Part shown: in pieces, positions 52,997 through 62,939 of the stretch | Layout of the letters: each line of letters starts with the position of its first letter | Numbering within the stretch: position 1 is the stretch's first letter | DNA from: an uncultured Desulfobacter sp. | GTDB taxonomy: Bacteria; Desulfobacterota; Desulfobacteria; Desulfobacterales; Desulfobacteraceae | NCBI RefSeq assembly: GCF_963664415.1 | Contig: NZ_OY761442.1 | Coordinates: 248,001-312,000 of the forward strand | Direction of reading: 5' to 3' | DNA length: 64,000 nucleotides | Position numbers and translations under genes: made by a program | The notes under the pieces: model-generated | Databases searched by the model: none | Seen by the model: the letters and a program-made list of their open reading frames with translations, nothing else | What the model was told of the DNA's origin: nothing

Positions 52997-53866
52997 ATGA
53001 ACGCAGAATCATCTCACCCGGTCATTAGCAGCATATCAAATAAGCTCGACACCTTGACCCCTAAAGCCCAAACGCTGGGAACTTATATTATTCAGAATCC
53101 GTCAAAGGCCGTTTTTATGACAACCAAAGAGTTAGCCGAGGTCTGCGAGACCAGTGAAGCCACGGTTGTCCGGTTTGTCAGCGCTCTTGGGTACAAGCGC
53201 TACTCGGATTTTCAGGATGCCTTAAAAGACTTTGTCAACACCGGACTTTCCCTGCCTGACAGGGCCGCCATAAAAGGTATCAAAGAGGAGGGCACCGACA
53301 GGCTTCACCGTGAGGTTTTTGAGGAAATCAACAATCTTAAACATCTGTACGAACATATCGACATCGAAATTATGAACCGCATCGTAGATTACCTGGATGA
53401 AAGCCACACAGTCTACGTCATCGGTTCCCGCCTTTCCTATACCTTTGCCTATTACTTAGGCTGGTCTCTGACTAAAGTGCGGAAAGGGGTTCATATATTG
53501 AAAGGGAGCGATACCACCACACTTGACAGGTTGACCAATGCTACGTCTGGCAGCCTGATCGTCCTGGCGGCATGTACCCGCTACCCCAATGAGCTGATCA
53601 GGCTGAGCAAAATGATCCGGCGTTCTGGACACACCCTTATTACGTTTGTGGACAGCGCTATCTGTCCGGTCAATTCATTTGCAGACCTTTCGATAGTCGT
53701 TCCCGGCCGCTCCATTCCCTTTATTGGCAATGTATCATGCATGCTGGTCACTATTCAGTATATCGTACAGGAACTTGCCAGTCGCAGGGGCGATGAAATG
53801 GCTGATTACCAGAAGCAGCTGGAGCAGATGTACCTGGAAAACGACATTCTGTTCAACTTGGAATAG
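52997..53866 (+). CDS. RpiR-family regulator, copy 1
   Basis: 289 residues from the ATG at 52997, chosen for the GGAGGAAAT site just before it. The N-terminal helix-turn-helix (about 35-80: MTTKELAEVCETSEATVVRF) is followed by an SIS domain (about 110-270: DESHTVYVIGSRLSYTFAYY, LKGSDTTTL, VLAACTRYPNELIRLSKMIR). RpiR proteins usually sense sugar phosphates, but near sox genes the ligand may be a methylated glycine or related compound. Its paralog is 1.1 kb away in the opposite direction. Confidence 0.85.
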   Translation: MNAESSHPVISSISNKLDTLTPKAQTLGTYIIQNPSKAVFMTTKELAEVCETSEATVVRFVSALGYKRYSDFQDALKDFVNTGLSLPDRAAIKGIKEEGTDRLHREVFEEINNLKHLYEHIDIEIMNRIVDYLDESHTVYVIGSRLSYTFAYYLGWSLTKVRKGVHILKGSDTTTLDRLTNATSGSLIVLAACTRYPNELIRLSKMIRRSGHTLITFVDSAICPVNSFADLSIVVPGRSIPFIGNVSCMLVTIQYIVQELASRRGDEMADYQKQLEQMYLENDILFNLE

Positions 53867-54037
53867 TAGACCAGTAAAGCATTCGATAAAAATGGGAAAT
53901 AATTCTTTCAATACCAGCCCCCATCCGTGAGAACCTGACAAAAAGCCTCTGTCTTTTGAATCAGAATTCCTTCATCTTGAGTATCGTCTGTACTGATCAG
54001 CAGTTGGTTTATATATTGGATGATGCCAGGGCGGTAC

Positions 54038-54071
54038 TTCTTCCAGAGCCTTAAAAAAGGCTCTGGAAGAA
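54038..54071. terminator. Bidirectional terminator
   Basis: A 15-bp perfect stem (TTCTTCCAGAGCCTT and its complement) with AAAA loop between convergent RpiR genes. Confidence 0.65.
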
Positions 54072-54093
54072 CCGTTTTCATATTCAGACCCCT

Positions 54094-54969
54094 CTATTTA
54101 GGGTTAAGATTAAAGAGAATGTCATTTTCCAGATACATCTGCTCCAGCTGTTCCTGGTAGTTTTTCAGGTCAGCCCCTTTCCGGTTGGCCAGTTCCTGGA
54201 CCATGCACTGGATAACGGTCAGCATGCCGGATACGTTGCCTATAAAGGGAATGGATTTGGACGGCACCACCAGGGACAGATCAGCAAACTGGATCACGGG
54301 ACTGATGCTGGAGTCCGTGAGAGCCAGAAGCGTGTGCCCTGCCCGACGGATCATTTTGCTCAGCCTGATCAGCTCATTGGGATACCGGGTGGTGGCGGCC
54401 AGAACAACCAGGTTATTTTCAGGGGCATTGTTGAGCATGTCCATGGTTGTGGAGTCAGATCCCTTGAGAATATGAATACCGCGGCGCACCTTTGTCAAGG
54501 ACCAGCCAAAGTAATAGGCAAAGGTGTAAGAGAGCCGGGAACCGGTGAAATAAATGCAGTCAGCGCTTTCAAGGTGATCCACAAATTGGGTCATGGTATC
54601 CACGTTGATGTGTTCATACAGGTGTTGAAGGTTAACAAGCTCTTCGATGATTCCCCGGTGAAGACGGTCCAGTTCCGGATTTTCCCGCCCTTTAATGTCC
54701 AGCCGCTCAGGCAGGGAAAGCCCGGTATTTAGAAAATCCTTTAAAGCCTCCTGAAAATCCGAGTACCGGCTATAGCCTATGGTCGAAACAAACCGCACCA
54801 CAGTGGCTTCACTTACGCCACAGGCTTCCGCCAATTCTTTAGTGGTCATAAAAACTACTTTTGAGGGATTTTTGATAATGTATGTGCCCAGGGTGCGGGC
54901 TTTGGGGGTCAAGGAGTCCAGCTTCAAGGAAATTTCATTGATGACCGGATGTGATGCTGCGTCATTCAT
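54094..54969 (-). CDS. RpiR-family regulator, copy 2
   Basis: A 291-residue paralog of the regulator at 52997, over half identical by eye in the helix-turn-helix (MTTKELAEACGVSEATVVRF) and SIS parts (YFTGSRLSYTFAYYFGWSLT, AATTRYPNELIRLSKMIRRA). It faces away from soxB and shares the 224-bp intergenic region, so it probably controls soxBDAG and itself. The pair suggests a recent duplication with divergence in ligand or target. Confidence 0.87.
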   Translation of the reverse strand: MNDAASHPVINEISLKLDSLTPKARTLGTYIIKNPSKVVFMTTKELAEACGVSEATVVRFVSTIGYSRYSDFQEALKDFLNTGLSLPERLDIKGRENPELDRLHRGIIEELVNLQHLYEHINVDTMTQFVDHLESADCIYFTGSRLSYTFAYYFGWSLTKVRRGIHILKGSDSTTMDMLNNAPENNLVVLAATTRYPNELIRLSKMIRRAGHTLLALTDSSISPVIQFADLSLVVPSKSIPFIGNVSGMLTVIQCMVQELANRKGADLKNYQEQLEQMYLENDILFNLNPK

Positions 54970-55193
54970 AAAGTGTGTACCTCTTGTGCTATTATTTCGG
55001 TCAACTTCTAAATACCGATAATACTCTTATTTCTAAATGTTATTATTTATCTACCCCGCTTTTGTCAAGATAGAACAGCCAAATGAAAGAAAAACAATCA
55101 TTATAAAATTTAGTTATTGACATAAATTCTTTCTCTGACTATTTATCATACATAAAGGATCGACAATGCAAACCACTAACTAAGAGAAGGCCA
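54970..55193. other. RpiR-soxB divergent control region
   Basis: 224 AT-rich bases with divergent promoters; the soxB promoter candidate at 55117-55145 is listed separately. No clear TGTCAATTGACA palindrome here, though a TTGACA half-site is present. Confidence 0.5.
55117..55145 (+). promoter_or_regulatory. Candidate soxBDAG promoter
   Basis: TTGACA (55117-55122) and TATTTA (55140-55145), 17-bp spacer, about 50 bp before soxB. Confidence 0.5.
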
Positions 55194-56417
55194 ATGTTTG
55201 GAAAAACTAAACCCATGTGGGGCGAAAAGAAAAAACTGAAGTCAAGCTACGATGTCGTTCTGATCGGCGGTGGGCTTCACAGTCTGGCAACGGCGTATTA
55301 CCTGGCAAAAGACCATGGTATCACCGACATTGCCATCATTGAGAAAAATTATATCGGGTATGGCGGCGCCGGTAGAAATACCGCTATCGTCAGGGCCAAC
55401 CAGAGAACGCAGTACAATGTCCCCTTGTACAACGATGCGCTTAAACTCTGGCCGGTTTTAACAAAGGAGTTGGACTACAACCTGATGTTCAACAACTGTG
55501 GAAACCTTAACCTGATGCACTCGGAAGCCGCCATGAAAGCCGCCCGGATGACCATTGCCACGGCTCAGTTCCATGGGGTTGAATCCCACCTGATTGACGC
55601 CAAAGAGGCCAAAGAATTGGTTCCGGCCTTGAATATTTCCGAAAATATCACGTTCCCCATCCATGGGGCCATGTTCCATCCCCCCGGCGGCGTCGTCCGC
55701 CATGATGCCGTGGTCTGGGGCCTTGCCAAAGGCGCGGCAAAGCTCGGTGTTCAAATACACCAGCAGACAAGCGCCACCGGCATCAATACACAAAATGGCA
55801 AAGTAACCGGCGTGGTGACCGATCAAGGCACCATTGCATGCAAACAGGTTCTGGTTTCCGCCGGCGGCTATTCCGCATCCATTATCAACGGCTGCCTGGG
55901 GATCCGTCTGCCCATCTCCGTTTTGACCATCCAGGCCATGGTAACCCAGCCCATCAAGCCACTGCTCGATCATGTGGTCTCATCCGGTGCATACCACTGC
56001 TATGCCAATCAGACCCTTAAGGGCGAAATTGCCACCGGCGCCCATATGGACCAATGGCCCAACTACACGACCTTAAACACCGCCCATTACATCAAGCACC
56101 AGGCCGAAGCCCTGTCAGAGTTTCTGCCTTCGCTGCGGGGATTACGGTTTATGCGGATCTGGGGGGGGCTGGCCGACATGACCCCGGACATGGCACCGAT
56201 CATGGACGGCAACAATCAGTATGAAGGATTCTTTATGGACTGCGGCTGGGGATACTTTGGCTTTAAATCATGTTCTGCAGTGGGCAAGTATATGGCGGAA
56301 TTTATGGCCACCAACCAGTGTCCGGATATTCTCAAGCCCTTTGCTTTAAAGCGTTACCAGGAGCACAAGCTTATGGGTGAAACCGCAGCTCTGGTCAACT
56401 ACACCCCGGACAATTAA
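55194..56417 (+). CDS. soxB: Sarcosine oxidase subunit beta
   Basis: 407 residues of the DAO/glycine-oxidase fold: FAD-binding VLIGGGLHSLATAYYLA (about 22-38) and a C-terminal GLADMTPDMAPIMDG segment. The HDAVVWG sequence (His about 167) matches the position of the His that covalently holds FMN in heterotetrameric sarcosine oxidase. This subunit oxidises sarcosine to the imine. AGAAGG precedes the ATG. First of soxBDAG. Confidence 0.87.
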   Translation: MFGKTKPMWGEKKKLKSSYDVVLIGGGLHSLATAYYLAKDHGITDIAIIEKNYIGYGGAGRNTAIVRANQRTQYNVPLYNDALKLWPVLTKELDYNLMFNNCGNLNLMHSEAAMKAARMTIATAQFHGVESHLIDAKEAKELVPALNISENITFPIHGAMFHPPGGVVRHDAVVWGLAKGAAKLGVQIHQQTSATGINTQNGKVTGVVTDQGTIACKQVLVSAGGYSASIINGCLGIRLPISVLTIQAMVTQPIKPLLDHVVSSGAYHCYANQTLKGEIATGAHMDQWPNYTTLNTAHYIKHQAEALSEFLPSLRGLRFMRIWGGLADMTPDMAPIMDGNNQYEGFFMDCGWGYFGFKSCSAVGKYMAEFMATNQCPDILKPFALKRYQEHKLMGETAALVNYTPDN

Positions 56418-56439
56418 TCGGAATCAAGGAGAAATAAAA

Positions 56440-56691
56440 ATGGCTTTAACACTGACATGTCCCATCTGCGGAAAACGCAACGGATATGAATTTAGATACG
56501 GCGGTGAGGAAAAAGGCCCCAGACCCGAAGAAGAGGGCATGACGCCTGAAGCCTGGGTGGATTACGTACATATGAACAACTGCAAGGCAGGGGTTCAAGA
56601 AGAGTGGTGGTTCCATCGGGACGGATGCGGATCCTGGTTCAAAATTTTCCGGGATACGACCACGAACCTTGAACAGGCACAGGAGGAATAG
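56440..56691 (+). CDS. soxD: Sarcosine oxidase subunit delta
   Basis: 83 residues from the ATG at 56440 (TCAAGGAGAAATAAAA upstream). The zinc-site residues are visible in LTCPICGKRNGYEF and in the WWFHRDGCGSWF segment; RYGGEE is conserved. The delta subunit binds zinc and stabilises the complex. 22 bp after soxB and 3 bp before soxA. Confidence 0.88.
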   Translation: MALTLTCPICGKRNGYEFRYGGEEKGPRPEEEGMTPEAWVDYVHMNNCKAGVQEEWWFHRDGCGSWFKIFRDTTTNLEQAQEE

Positions 56692-56694
56692 GAA

Positions 56695-59601
56695 ATGACG
56701 AACAGGCTTAACCAGCTGCCCACCTTGAAAATTGATTCCGGCCAAAAGATTCCCTTTACCTATAAGGGTAAAAAAATGTACGGGGTCCAGGGCGACACCG
56801 TAGCCACGGCCCTTTATGCCAACGGGGTCCGCATCTATGCAAGAAGTCTTAAATACCATCGTCCCCGGGGATTTTATTCTATGGACGGAGAGTGCTCCAA
56901 CACCATGATGGAAGTGAACGGTGTACCAAATGTCCGGACCGAGACCACCCTTTTAAAACCAAACATGGTGGTTCTGGAACAGAACGTGAAAGGTTCTGCT
57001 GAATTTGACATGATGGGATTCATGGACAAGATGGACTGGGCCATGCCGGCCGGATTTTACTACGATGTCATGCATAAACCGGCCAAAATCTGGCCTGTGG
57101 CCATGAAGCAGATACGCAAAGCCGCAGGCATCGGAACCCTTTCCCCTGATTACGAGATGCCTGGCCAGTATGATGAAATTTATCCCAATTGCGATGTCTG
57201 CGTGATCGGCGGCGGCCCTGCCGGCATGACGGCAGCGCTTGCCGCAGCGGAAAAGGGCGGCAGGGTTATTCTCATGGAAGCAAGGCCCTGGCTGGGCGGC
57301 AACTTCGATTACAGATCCGCAGAATATGCCGACGGTCAGACATACCACCAGCGGGCACAGACGCTTGCAAGGGCGGTTGAGGCCAAGGAAAATATCCGTG
57401 TCTTTTTACATGCCGCCAATGTCGGCGTTTACAACAACAATCTGGTCACAGGATTCCAGGTCGGAAAAGAAGGGGACGCCTTTACCGAACGTTACATTGA
57501 GATCCGCGCCACATCCGTTGTCGTGGCCACGGGCTGCATTGAGCGTCCCCTGCTCTTTGACAACAACGAACGGCCCGGGGTCATGCAGGCGTCTGCCGCC
57601 CTCAGGATGGCCAACACCTACGGCCTTTTGCCCGGTAAAAATGCGGTATTCTCCATTGGCCATGATTTCGGGCTTGAGGCAGCCGTCACCCTGTTCGACC
57701 TTGGCATGCCGATCCGGATGCTGGCCGACATACGTCAGGACGGGCAGGATCCGGTACTTGTCAAGGCGGTTAAGGAGAGAGGCATCCCCATGATTACCGG
57801 CTGGGTCGCTGCAAAGGCACTGGGCAGCAAGAAAGTGTCGGGCGTGGTAATGAAATCCATTGACGGCACCGTTCAAAGAGAGTTTGACTGTGATGTCGTG
57901 GTGGCCTCTGCCGGGTTTACGCCCCTCACAGGTGCTCTGGTGGTTAACCAGGCCAAATTAAAGTACGACAGCCACACCAACTTTTTCATGCCGGTGGATC
58001 TGCCTGAAAAAATGTATGCCGCCGGCCGGCTGCTGGGGTATGAAAAAGGCGAATCCATTGAAGCCTCCGGCCGTCTGGCAGGTTATGAAGCAGCCGATGA
58101 CATGGAGAAGGCCGCAGAAGCAAAGGAGGCTCTTGCAGGATGTGCCGGGCCCGCCTTGGGATGCAAGCTGATTACCGCCCCCGTAAAGGGCCGCAAAAGT
58201 TTTATCTGCTTTGATGAAGATACAACCATCAAAAATGTCAAGCAGTCCATAGACAAGGGATTTGACGTACCGGAGCTGATCAAGCGTTTCTCCGGCGCAG
58301 GACTTGGACCCGGTCAGTTTGGCATCCCCGGGCATAATCTGCCGTTGTATACGGCCAAGTACCAGGCACAGTCGGACGATAAAATCCGGCCGACAACCGT
58401 CCGTCCGCCCCTGGTGCCCACCAACATTGCCACCTATGCCGGCACCAACCACAATATGTTCAAGATCACCCCAATGGACGAAATGCAGAAAAAAGACGGC
58501 GGGATCTTCAGGAATATCGGCGTGTGGCAGCGGGCCCGTTATTTTTCAACTGACTTCACCTGCAAAAAGGAAATTGAAAACGTCCGTAACAACGTGGGCA
58601 TGCTGGACGGCTCTACCCTGGGCAAGTTTCGTATCCATGGGCCCGACGCACTCAAAGCGCTTCAGCGTGTCTATATATCCGACATGAGTAAGTGCAAACA
58701 AGGCCGGGTAAAATACACGGCCATGTGCAACGAAGACGGTTGTGTGATTGACGACGGGGTCGTGATCAAGACCGGTGAAAACGATTATTACTTTACCACA
58801 TCCACCGGCCGCGCCGGCCAGACAATTGAGTGGATTCGTTACCATACCCGGTATGACAACTGGGATTTTGCCCTGGTCAATCTCACCGATTCCTTGGGCG
58901 TGATCAACCTTTCCGGGCCCAATGCCAGAAAGGTACTTGAAAAAGTGGTGGATATTGATGTGTCCAACGAGGGATTCGGTTTTTCCGAATACAAGGAATT
59001 CAACATTGCCGATACCATACCGGTGAAAGCCATGCGCCTGGGATTTGTGGGAGAACTCTCCTATGAGTTGCATGTGCCCTCCTCCTATATGAAGGCTTTG
59101 TGGGAGCTCCTTTTGGAGGCAGGTAAACCTTTTGACATCAAGAACTTTGGTGTGGAAGCCCAAAATGTGCTCCGGATGGAAAAATGCCATCTCATTATAG
59201 GCCAGGAATCCGAGCAGCGGACCAACCTGCTGGACGTGGGATTAGGATTTTTATGGGCCCGTAAACTAACTGAATGGAAAAAGATCGGTGCCGTGGCCCT
59301 GCGCCAGGCCCAGGGGGATACCTCTCGTTTGACTCTGGTAGGCATCAAGATGGAAAACAACCACCGTGCCCCCAGGGACGGCGCCCTGATTGTTGATGAC
59401 AAGGTCCGGGGCTATATTGCCACGGCCAGGGATTCATTCAGCCTGAACGAGGCTGTTGGCATGGCCCTGGTTGAAAAACACATGTCCGAAATCGGCACCC
59501 GGTTGGCCATTTATGAAGACGAGTGCAAGGACGAACTGATTTATGCCAAGGTCGTGGCCATGCCGTTTTATGACACCACCGGCAAACGGATGAAAATGTA
59601 A
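56695..59601 (+). CDS. soxA: Sarcosine oxidase subunit alpha
   Basis: 968 residues, normal for the family. An N-terminal 2Fe-2S-like beta-grasp (about 15-95: YGVQGDTVATALYANGVRIY) without iron ligands; a FAD/NAD-binding oxidoreductase half (about 160-470: VCVIGGGPAGMTAALAAAEK, CIERPLLFDNNERPGVMQAS); and a C-terminal GcvT-like aminomethyltransferase (about 590-960: MLDGSTLGKFRIHGPDALKA, SYELHVPSSYM) that passes the one-carbon unit to tetrahydrofolate as 5,10-methylene-THF. The complex classically reduces O2 to H2O2, which is surprising in an anaerobe. Confidence 0.9.
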   Translation: MTNRLNQLPTLKIDSGQKIPFTYKGKKMYGVQGDTVATALYANGVRIYARSLKYHRPRGFYSMDGECSNTMMEVNGVPNVRTETTLLKPNMVVLEQNVKGSAEFDMMGFMDKMDWAMPAGFYYDVMHKPAKIWPVAMKQIRKAAGIGTLSPDYEMPGQYDEIYPNCDVCVIGGGPAGMTAALAAAEKGGRVILMEARPWLGGNFDYRSAEYADGQTYHQRAQTLARAVEAKENIRVFLHAANVGVYNNNLVTGFQVGKEGDAFTERYIEIRATSVVVATGCIERPLLFDNNERPGVMQASAALRMANTYGLLPGKNAVFSIGHDFGLEAAVTLFDLGMPIRMLADIRQDGQDPVLVKAVKERGIPMITGWVAAKALGSKKVSGVVMKSIDGTVQREFDCDVVVASAGFTPLTGALVVNQAKLKYDSHTNFFMPVDLPEKMYAAGRLLGYEKGESIEASGRLAGYEAADDMEKAAEAKEALAGCAGPALGCKLITAPVKGRKSFICFDEDTTIKNVKQSIDKGFDVPELIKRFSGAGLGPGQFGIPGHNLPLYTAKYQAQSDDKIRPTTVRPPLVPTNIATYAGTNHNMFKITPMDEMQKKDGGIFRNIGVWQRARYFSTDFTCKKEIENVRNNVGMLDGSTLGKFRIHGPDALKALQRVYISDMSKCKQGRVKYTAMCNEDGCVIDDGVVIKTGENDYYFTTSTGRAGQTIEWIRYHTRYDNWDFALVNLTDSLGVINLSGPNARKVLEKVVDIDVSNEGFGFSEYKEFNIADTIPVKAMRLGFVGELSYELHVPSSYMKALWELLLEAGKPFDIKNFGVEAQNVLRMEKCHLIIGQESEQRTNLLDVGLGFLWARKLTEWKKIGAVALRQAQGDTSRLTLVGIKMENNHRAPRDGALIVDDKVRGYIATARDSFSLNEAVGMALVEKHMSEIGTRLAIYEDECKDELIYAKVVAMPFYDTTGKRMKM

Positions 59602-59611
59602 GGGAAAAATC

Positions 59612-60247
59612 ATGAAAACAATTAAACGATACTCTCCTGTCCAGTTTAAGGCAACCCCGGCCAAAACCGAAACCCGGGATAATTGGGACGTGGTTATGGA
59701 ATACGACAGTGAAGGGGACGGTCCCTGGATTGTTGACCTGAGCCACCGTCTCCGCCTGGATCTGCAGTGCGCCGACCCTGAATCCAAACAGCCCTTTGGC
59801 ATGGACATCCCCAAAATCCCCTGCCAGTCAATTCTTTCTGACGGGGTTTTGATCAACCGGATGAACGCAACCCAGGCGTCCATATATCATCTGGCAGGCG
59901 GCACTGCTGCCATGCCAAAAGAAAACGAATATACGGATGTAACGGAAAATACAGTGTTCGTGGCGATTTTTGGAAACCATGTTTTTCAGATCTGCGAAAA
60001 ACTTTCCAACCTGGATTTGTCCGATCCGGCCCGCCAAGCACCCTTTCTGAGCCAGGGTCCTTTTTCCCACGTGCCCTGCCAGATTGTGACAGTATCCAAA
60101 GAAGGAACGCCGGGTGTTGTATTGACCTGTTCCCGAGGATACGGTCGGGATATGATTGACGCCATCCTGCATGCAGGTAAGGAATTTGGGTTAAAACCGG
60201 CCGGAGAAGCCCGTTTTACAGACTGGATAGCAGGGCTTTATGTATAA
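59612..60247 (+). CDS. soxG: Sarcosine oxidase subunit gamma
   Basis: 211 residues, GcvT-like fold found in SoxG; conserved elements are DLSHRLRLDLQCADPESKQ, the NRMNATQASIYHLAG loop and the C-terminal LTCSRGYGRDMIDAILHAGKEF. It supports the alpha-subunit folate site structurally. 10 bp after soxA. Last gene of the operon; a hairpin follows. Confidence 0.85.
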   Translation: MKTIKRYSPVQFKATPAKTETRDNWDVVMEYDSEGDGPWIVDLSHRLRLDLQCADPESKQPFGMDIPKIPCQSILSDGVLINRMNATQASIYHLAGGTAAMPKENEYTDVTENTVFVAIFGNHVFQICEKLSNLDLSDPARQAPFLSQGPFSHVPCQIVTVSKEGTPGVVLTCSRGYGRDMIDAILHAGKEFGLKPAGEARFTDWIAGLYV

Positions 60248-60283
60248 TTAAGAAAGCGTTAACCGAACTGATAATATAACAGG

Positions 60284-60314
60284 CAAGAGCTATGGCATAT
60301 ACCATAGCTCCTGC
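60284..60314. terminator. Hairpin between soxG and the LysR gene
   Basis: GAGCTATGG (60287-60295) pairs perfectly with CCATAGCTC (60302-60310), extended by GCA/TGC. Bidirectional, as the genes converge. Confidence 0.6.
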
Positions 60315-60315
60315 T

Positions 60316-61178
60316 TTAAAACTTTATCTGTTGTAAATGCCCGGCCAATTCGCCGATCGAGGGACGTGAAGCCACCCGCTTTTTATAATAAATTCCGATT
60401 TGATCTTTAAACACATCAATCTCAGGAAACAAAGCGATCAGTTGCTTGGATGAAAGCGCTTTGTCCACAGTATAGCTGGGCACGAACCCCACTCCTATGG
60501 AAGCCATGCAGGCCTCTATGATTCCCCTGATATGATCAATCTGTATCACCTGTTTTAACCTCAGCGGGATGTCCTTGGGCAGAGCATTAATAAAATTCTG
60601 ACACCAGATCATATCCTTGTCCATGGAAATCAGGTTGCAGTGCTCAAGATCCGTCACTGATTCAATTTCTTTTTTTTCGATATAATATTTTGAGGCCACC
60701 ACGGTATAGGCTTCTCGCAGCATGGAAATATATTCCAAATCTGGCCGGTTGTGAGGCCGGCAGTCGACGATCAGATCCAGTTCGTCCTCCATGAGCGGCC
60801 CAAGCAGGTCGTTGTTTAAGTAGAAGTCCACATGAAGGAAGGGATGGGCCTCCAAAAAAGTGCCATATGCCGGATGATCACATTAATACCGAATTCCACC
60901 GGCGCTCCCAGCCGAATTTTCTCCCTTTTCTCAAGCTTCTCCTGGGTTTTCTCTACCTCTGCGAAAATGGTCTTGCAGCTGTTAAATAAGAATTCGCCTT
61001 CCGGGGTCAGGGCAAATCCGTTTTTCCGTTTTTCGGTTAAATTAAGATCCAGGCTTTGTTCAAGAGCCTTGATGGCGTGACTGACGGCAGACTGAGTGAC
61101 AAACAGTTTTTTTGCGCATTTGGAGTAATTCCGGATTTTAGCCAGAACATAAAAGGTATTGAGTTTGTTAAGGTCCAT
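60316..61178 (-). pseudogene. LysR-family regulator, frameshifted
   Basis: The N-terminal frame from 61178 (MDLNKLNTFYVLAKIRNYSK, FVTQSAVSHAIKALEQSLDL) is a LysR helix-turn-helix. The C-terminal frame from about 60855 to 60316 (HPFLHVDFYLNNDLLGPLME, and GVGFVPSYTVDKAL) is the effector domain. They meet at a run of six T (on the coding strand) near 60855-60860: the first frame reads MALFWRP, and the family-consistent continuation (F/L-EAHPFLHVD) is one base off. Either a true indel or a sequencing error; intact it would be about 288 residues. Convergent with soxG. Confidence 0.75.
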
Positions 61179-61287
61179 TCTGCAATCCCGCCTTATGAAA
61201 ATATTTTAAAAATAAATTGAATATTATGAATTTTATTGTCCCAGTCGGTTATGGCCTTTAGTCCAAGACTTTTAGTATCTGAATTGA
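61179..61287. other. Intergenic region
   Basis: 109 bp; promoter of the LysR gene and left flank of the IS200 fragment. Nothing recognisable. Confidence 0.3.
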
Positions 61288-61549
61288 ATGAGATCATATC
61301 GAAAAGGTTCACATACGGTACATGATTTAAAAGTCCATTTAGTTTGGGTGACTAAATATCGGTATCAAGTGCTGACGAAACAGATTGGATACCGATTGAG
61401 AAATATCATTCGTCAGATTTGTGATGGTCATGATATCCATATTATCCAAGGTCGTGTCAGTAAAGATCATGTCCATCTCTATGTCTCATATCCGCCCAAG
61501 CTTTCGGTAAGTGATATGGTCCGTTTTATGAAAGGGAAAGGTTGTTATC
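61288..61549 (+). pseudogene. IS200/IS605 TnpA, 3' truncated
   Basis: The N-terminal 85 or so residues of a Y1-HUH transposase: HDLKVHLVWVTKYRYQVLTK and the HUH-motif segment KDHVHLYVSYPPKLSVSDMV. The gene is cut after FMKGK and runs into TonB-receptor sequence (last codons are unrelated); the helix with the nucleophilic Tyr (near 120-130) is lost. The transposase family is clear. Confidence 0.8.
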
Positions 61550-62385
61550 CTGCTCCTCTTTGAATCCATAGAGGCCAACGATCCATTCAAATGGTGAATT
61601 TTTATAGTCTGAGACAAAGCGCAACTCTTCTCTGACAGTAAAATAATCCCGCTGGTATAGCTGTCTTTGCCCATCAACAGGTATAAAATCCATGTCATGA
61701 TCCAATTTATTGTTGTCCCGGCGTATGGCGGATATGGAGATCAATTTCATGTCCCTGGCGTTATATTGGACACGTAAATTTGCGCCATGGGCCTCTTTCA
61801 GGGCATCGCCACTGCAATCAACATCTGCTTTGTGGGGATTGGAACCGATTTTTGACAGCGGCACATAATCGGCATAACCGCTTTGATATTTAAGGGTATC
61901 GAACCCCAGATCAAATGTCAGTTTATCCGTGGGTGTATACCGTAGGGACAACCGGCCGTCCATATTTTCCGGCCTGTTTACCTTGTCGTCACCATTGAAT
62001 ACGTTCTCCATGAATCCATCTAACTTTTCATACCGGCCGGCCATGCGGATAAACAGCTTGTCTTCTAAAATGGGACATGAAACAGATGCACTCATATCCC
62101 GGGTGTTGTAATTACCGTAACCGGCTTTTACCCTGCCGGTAAATGTATTGTCCGGCTTCCGGGTTACAATGTTCAGTACCCCGCCGATGGTGTTGCGGCC
62201 ATAAAGGGTTCCCTGGGGCCCCCTTAAAAGTTCAATCCGCTCAATGTCAAAAAAGTTTGAATCATATTCATTGTAATAAACGTCATCTATATAAAACCCA
62301 AAGGAGGATGCCAGGCTCATGAACTGGGAAATGCCCCGTATGGTAACTCCGGAAGCGATGTCAGCAGTCCTGCGGCGCATCCCTG
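61545..62385 (-). pseudogene. TonB-dependent receptor fragment 1
   Basis: About 275 codons of a TonB receptor: end of the plug domain (GFYIDDVYYNEYDSNFFDIE, RIELLRGPQGTLYGRNTIGG, VLNIVTRKPDN) and the first barrel strands. The N-terminal signal, TonB box and first half of the plug are missing (junction near 62385), and the barrel ends at the IS200 fragment (junction near 61545). Substrate unknown; the neighbouring AraC fragment and feoB suggest an iron chelate. Confidence 0.82.
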
Positions 62386-62916
62386 GGAACTAAAGAAGCG
62401 GACCTTGGCCTTAAAATGTGCGCATACCAGGTCCTGACTGCGGCCGTGGACACGCCGGATGACCCCCTGTTCATGGAGGCAAAGGCTTTGGAACTGGTTG
62501 CCCGCCAGTTAAGGCGGCTTGAGCGGATAGCCGGCATATATCCCCGGCAGTCCCCTTTGTCTATTTCGGATATGGACCAAATTATGCTGGCCGCAGAGAT
62601 TTTGAAAAAAGAGATGGACAACCCGCCAGGAGGCGTGGATCTGGCTCGCAGGGTGGGACTAAACTACAACAAGCTGCTTCACGGGTTTAAAAAGATACTC
62701 CTGCTGACACCTGCCGGGTATTTGTGCGTTGTCCGTTTGCAGAAAGCTTACGACCTTATTGCCGGTCGTGATTTGAATGTCACACAAGCCGCTTCAACGG
62801 TCGGTTACGCCAGCCTGAGCCATTTTACCAAATCATTCCGTAAAGCTTTCGGGATCACTCCTAAAGCGTGTGCAACAGCTGGAAAGTTAAAGAGATCTCC
62901 AGACAAAAAAAAATGA
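62385..62916 (+). pseudogene. AraC-family (PchR-like) regulator, N-terminally truncated
   Basis: The C-terminal 165-175 residues of an AraC regulator: MEAKALELVARQL as in PchR-type proteins, and two helix-turn-helix motifs (DLARRVGLNYNKLLHGFKKI, and LNVTQAASTVGYASLSHFTK, SFRKAFGITPKA). In-frame codons reach back to about 62385, where sequence switches to the TonB receptor on the other strand. The effector domain (about 150 residues) is lost, so ligand sensing is gone. PchR-type proteins activate siderophore-uptake genes. Confidence 0.8.
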
Positions 62917-62939
62917 GATAGACGGAAGATGGGTGGCGG

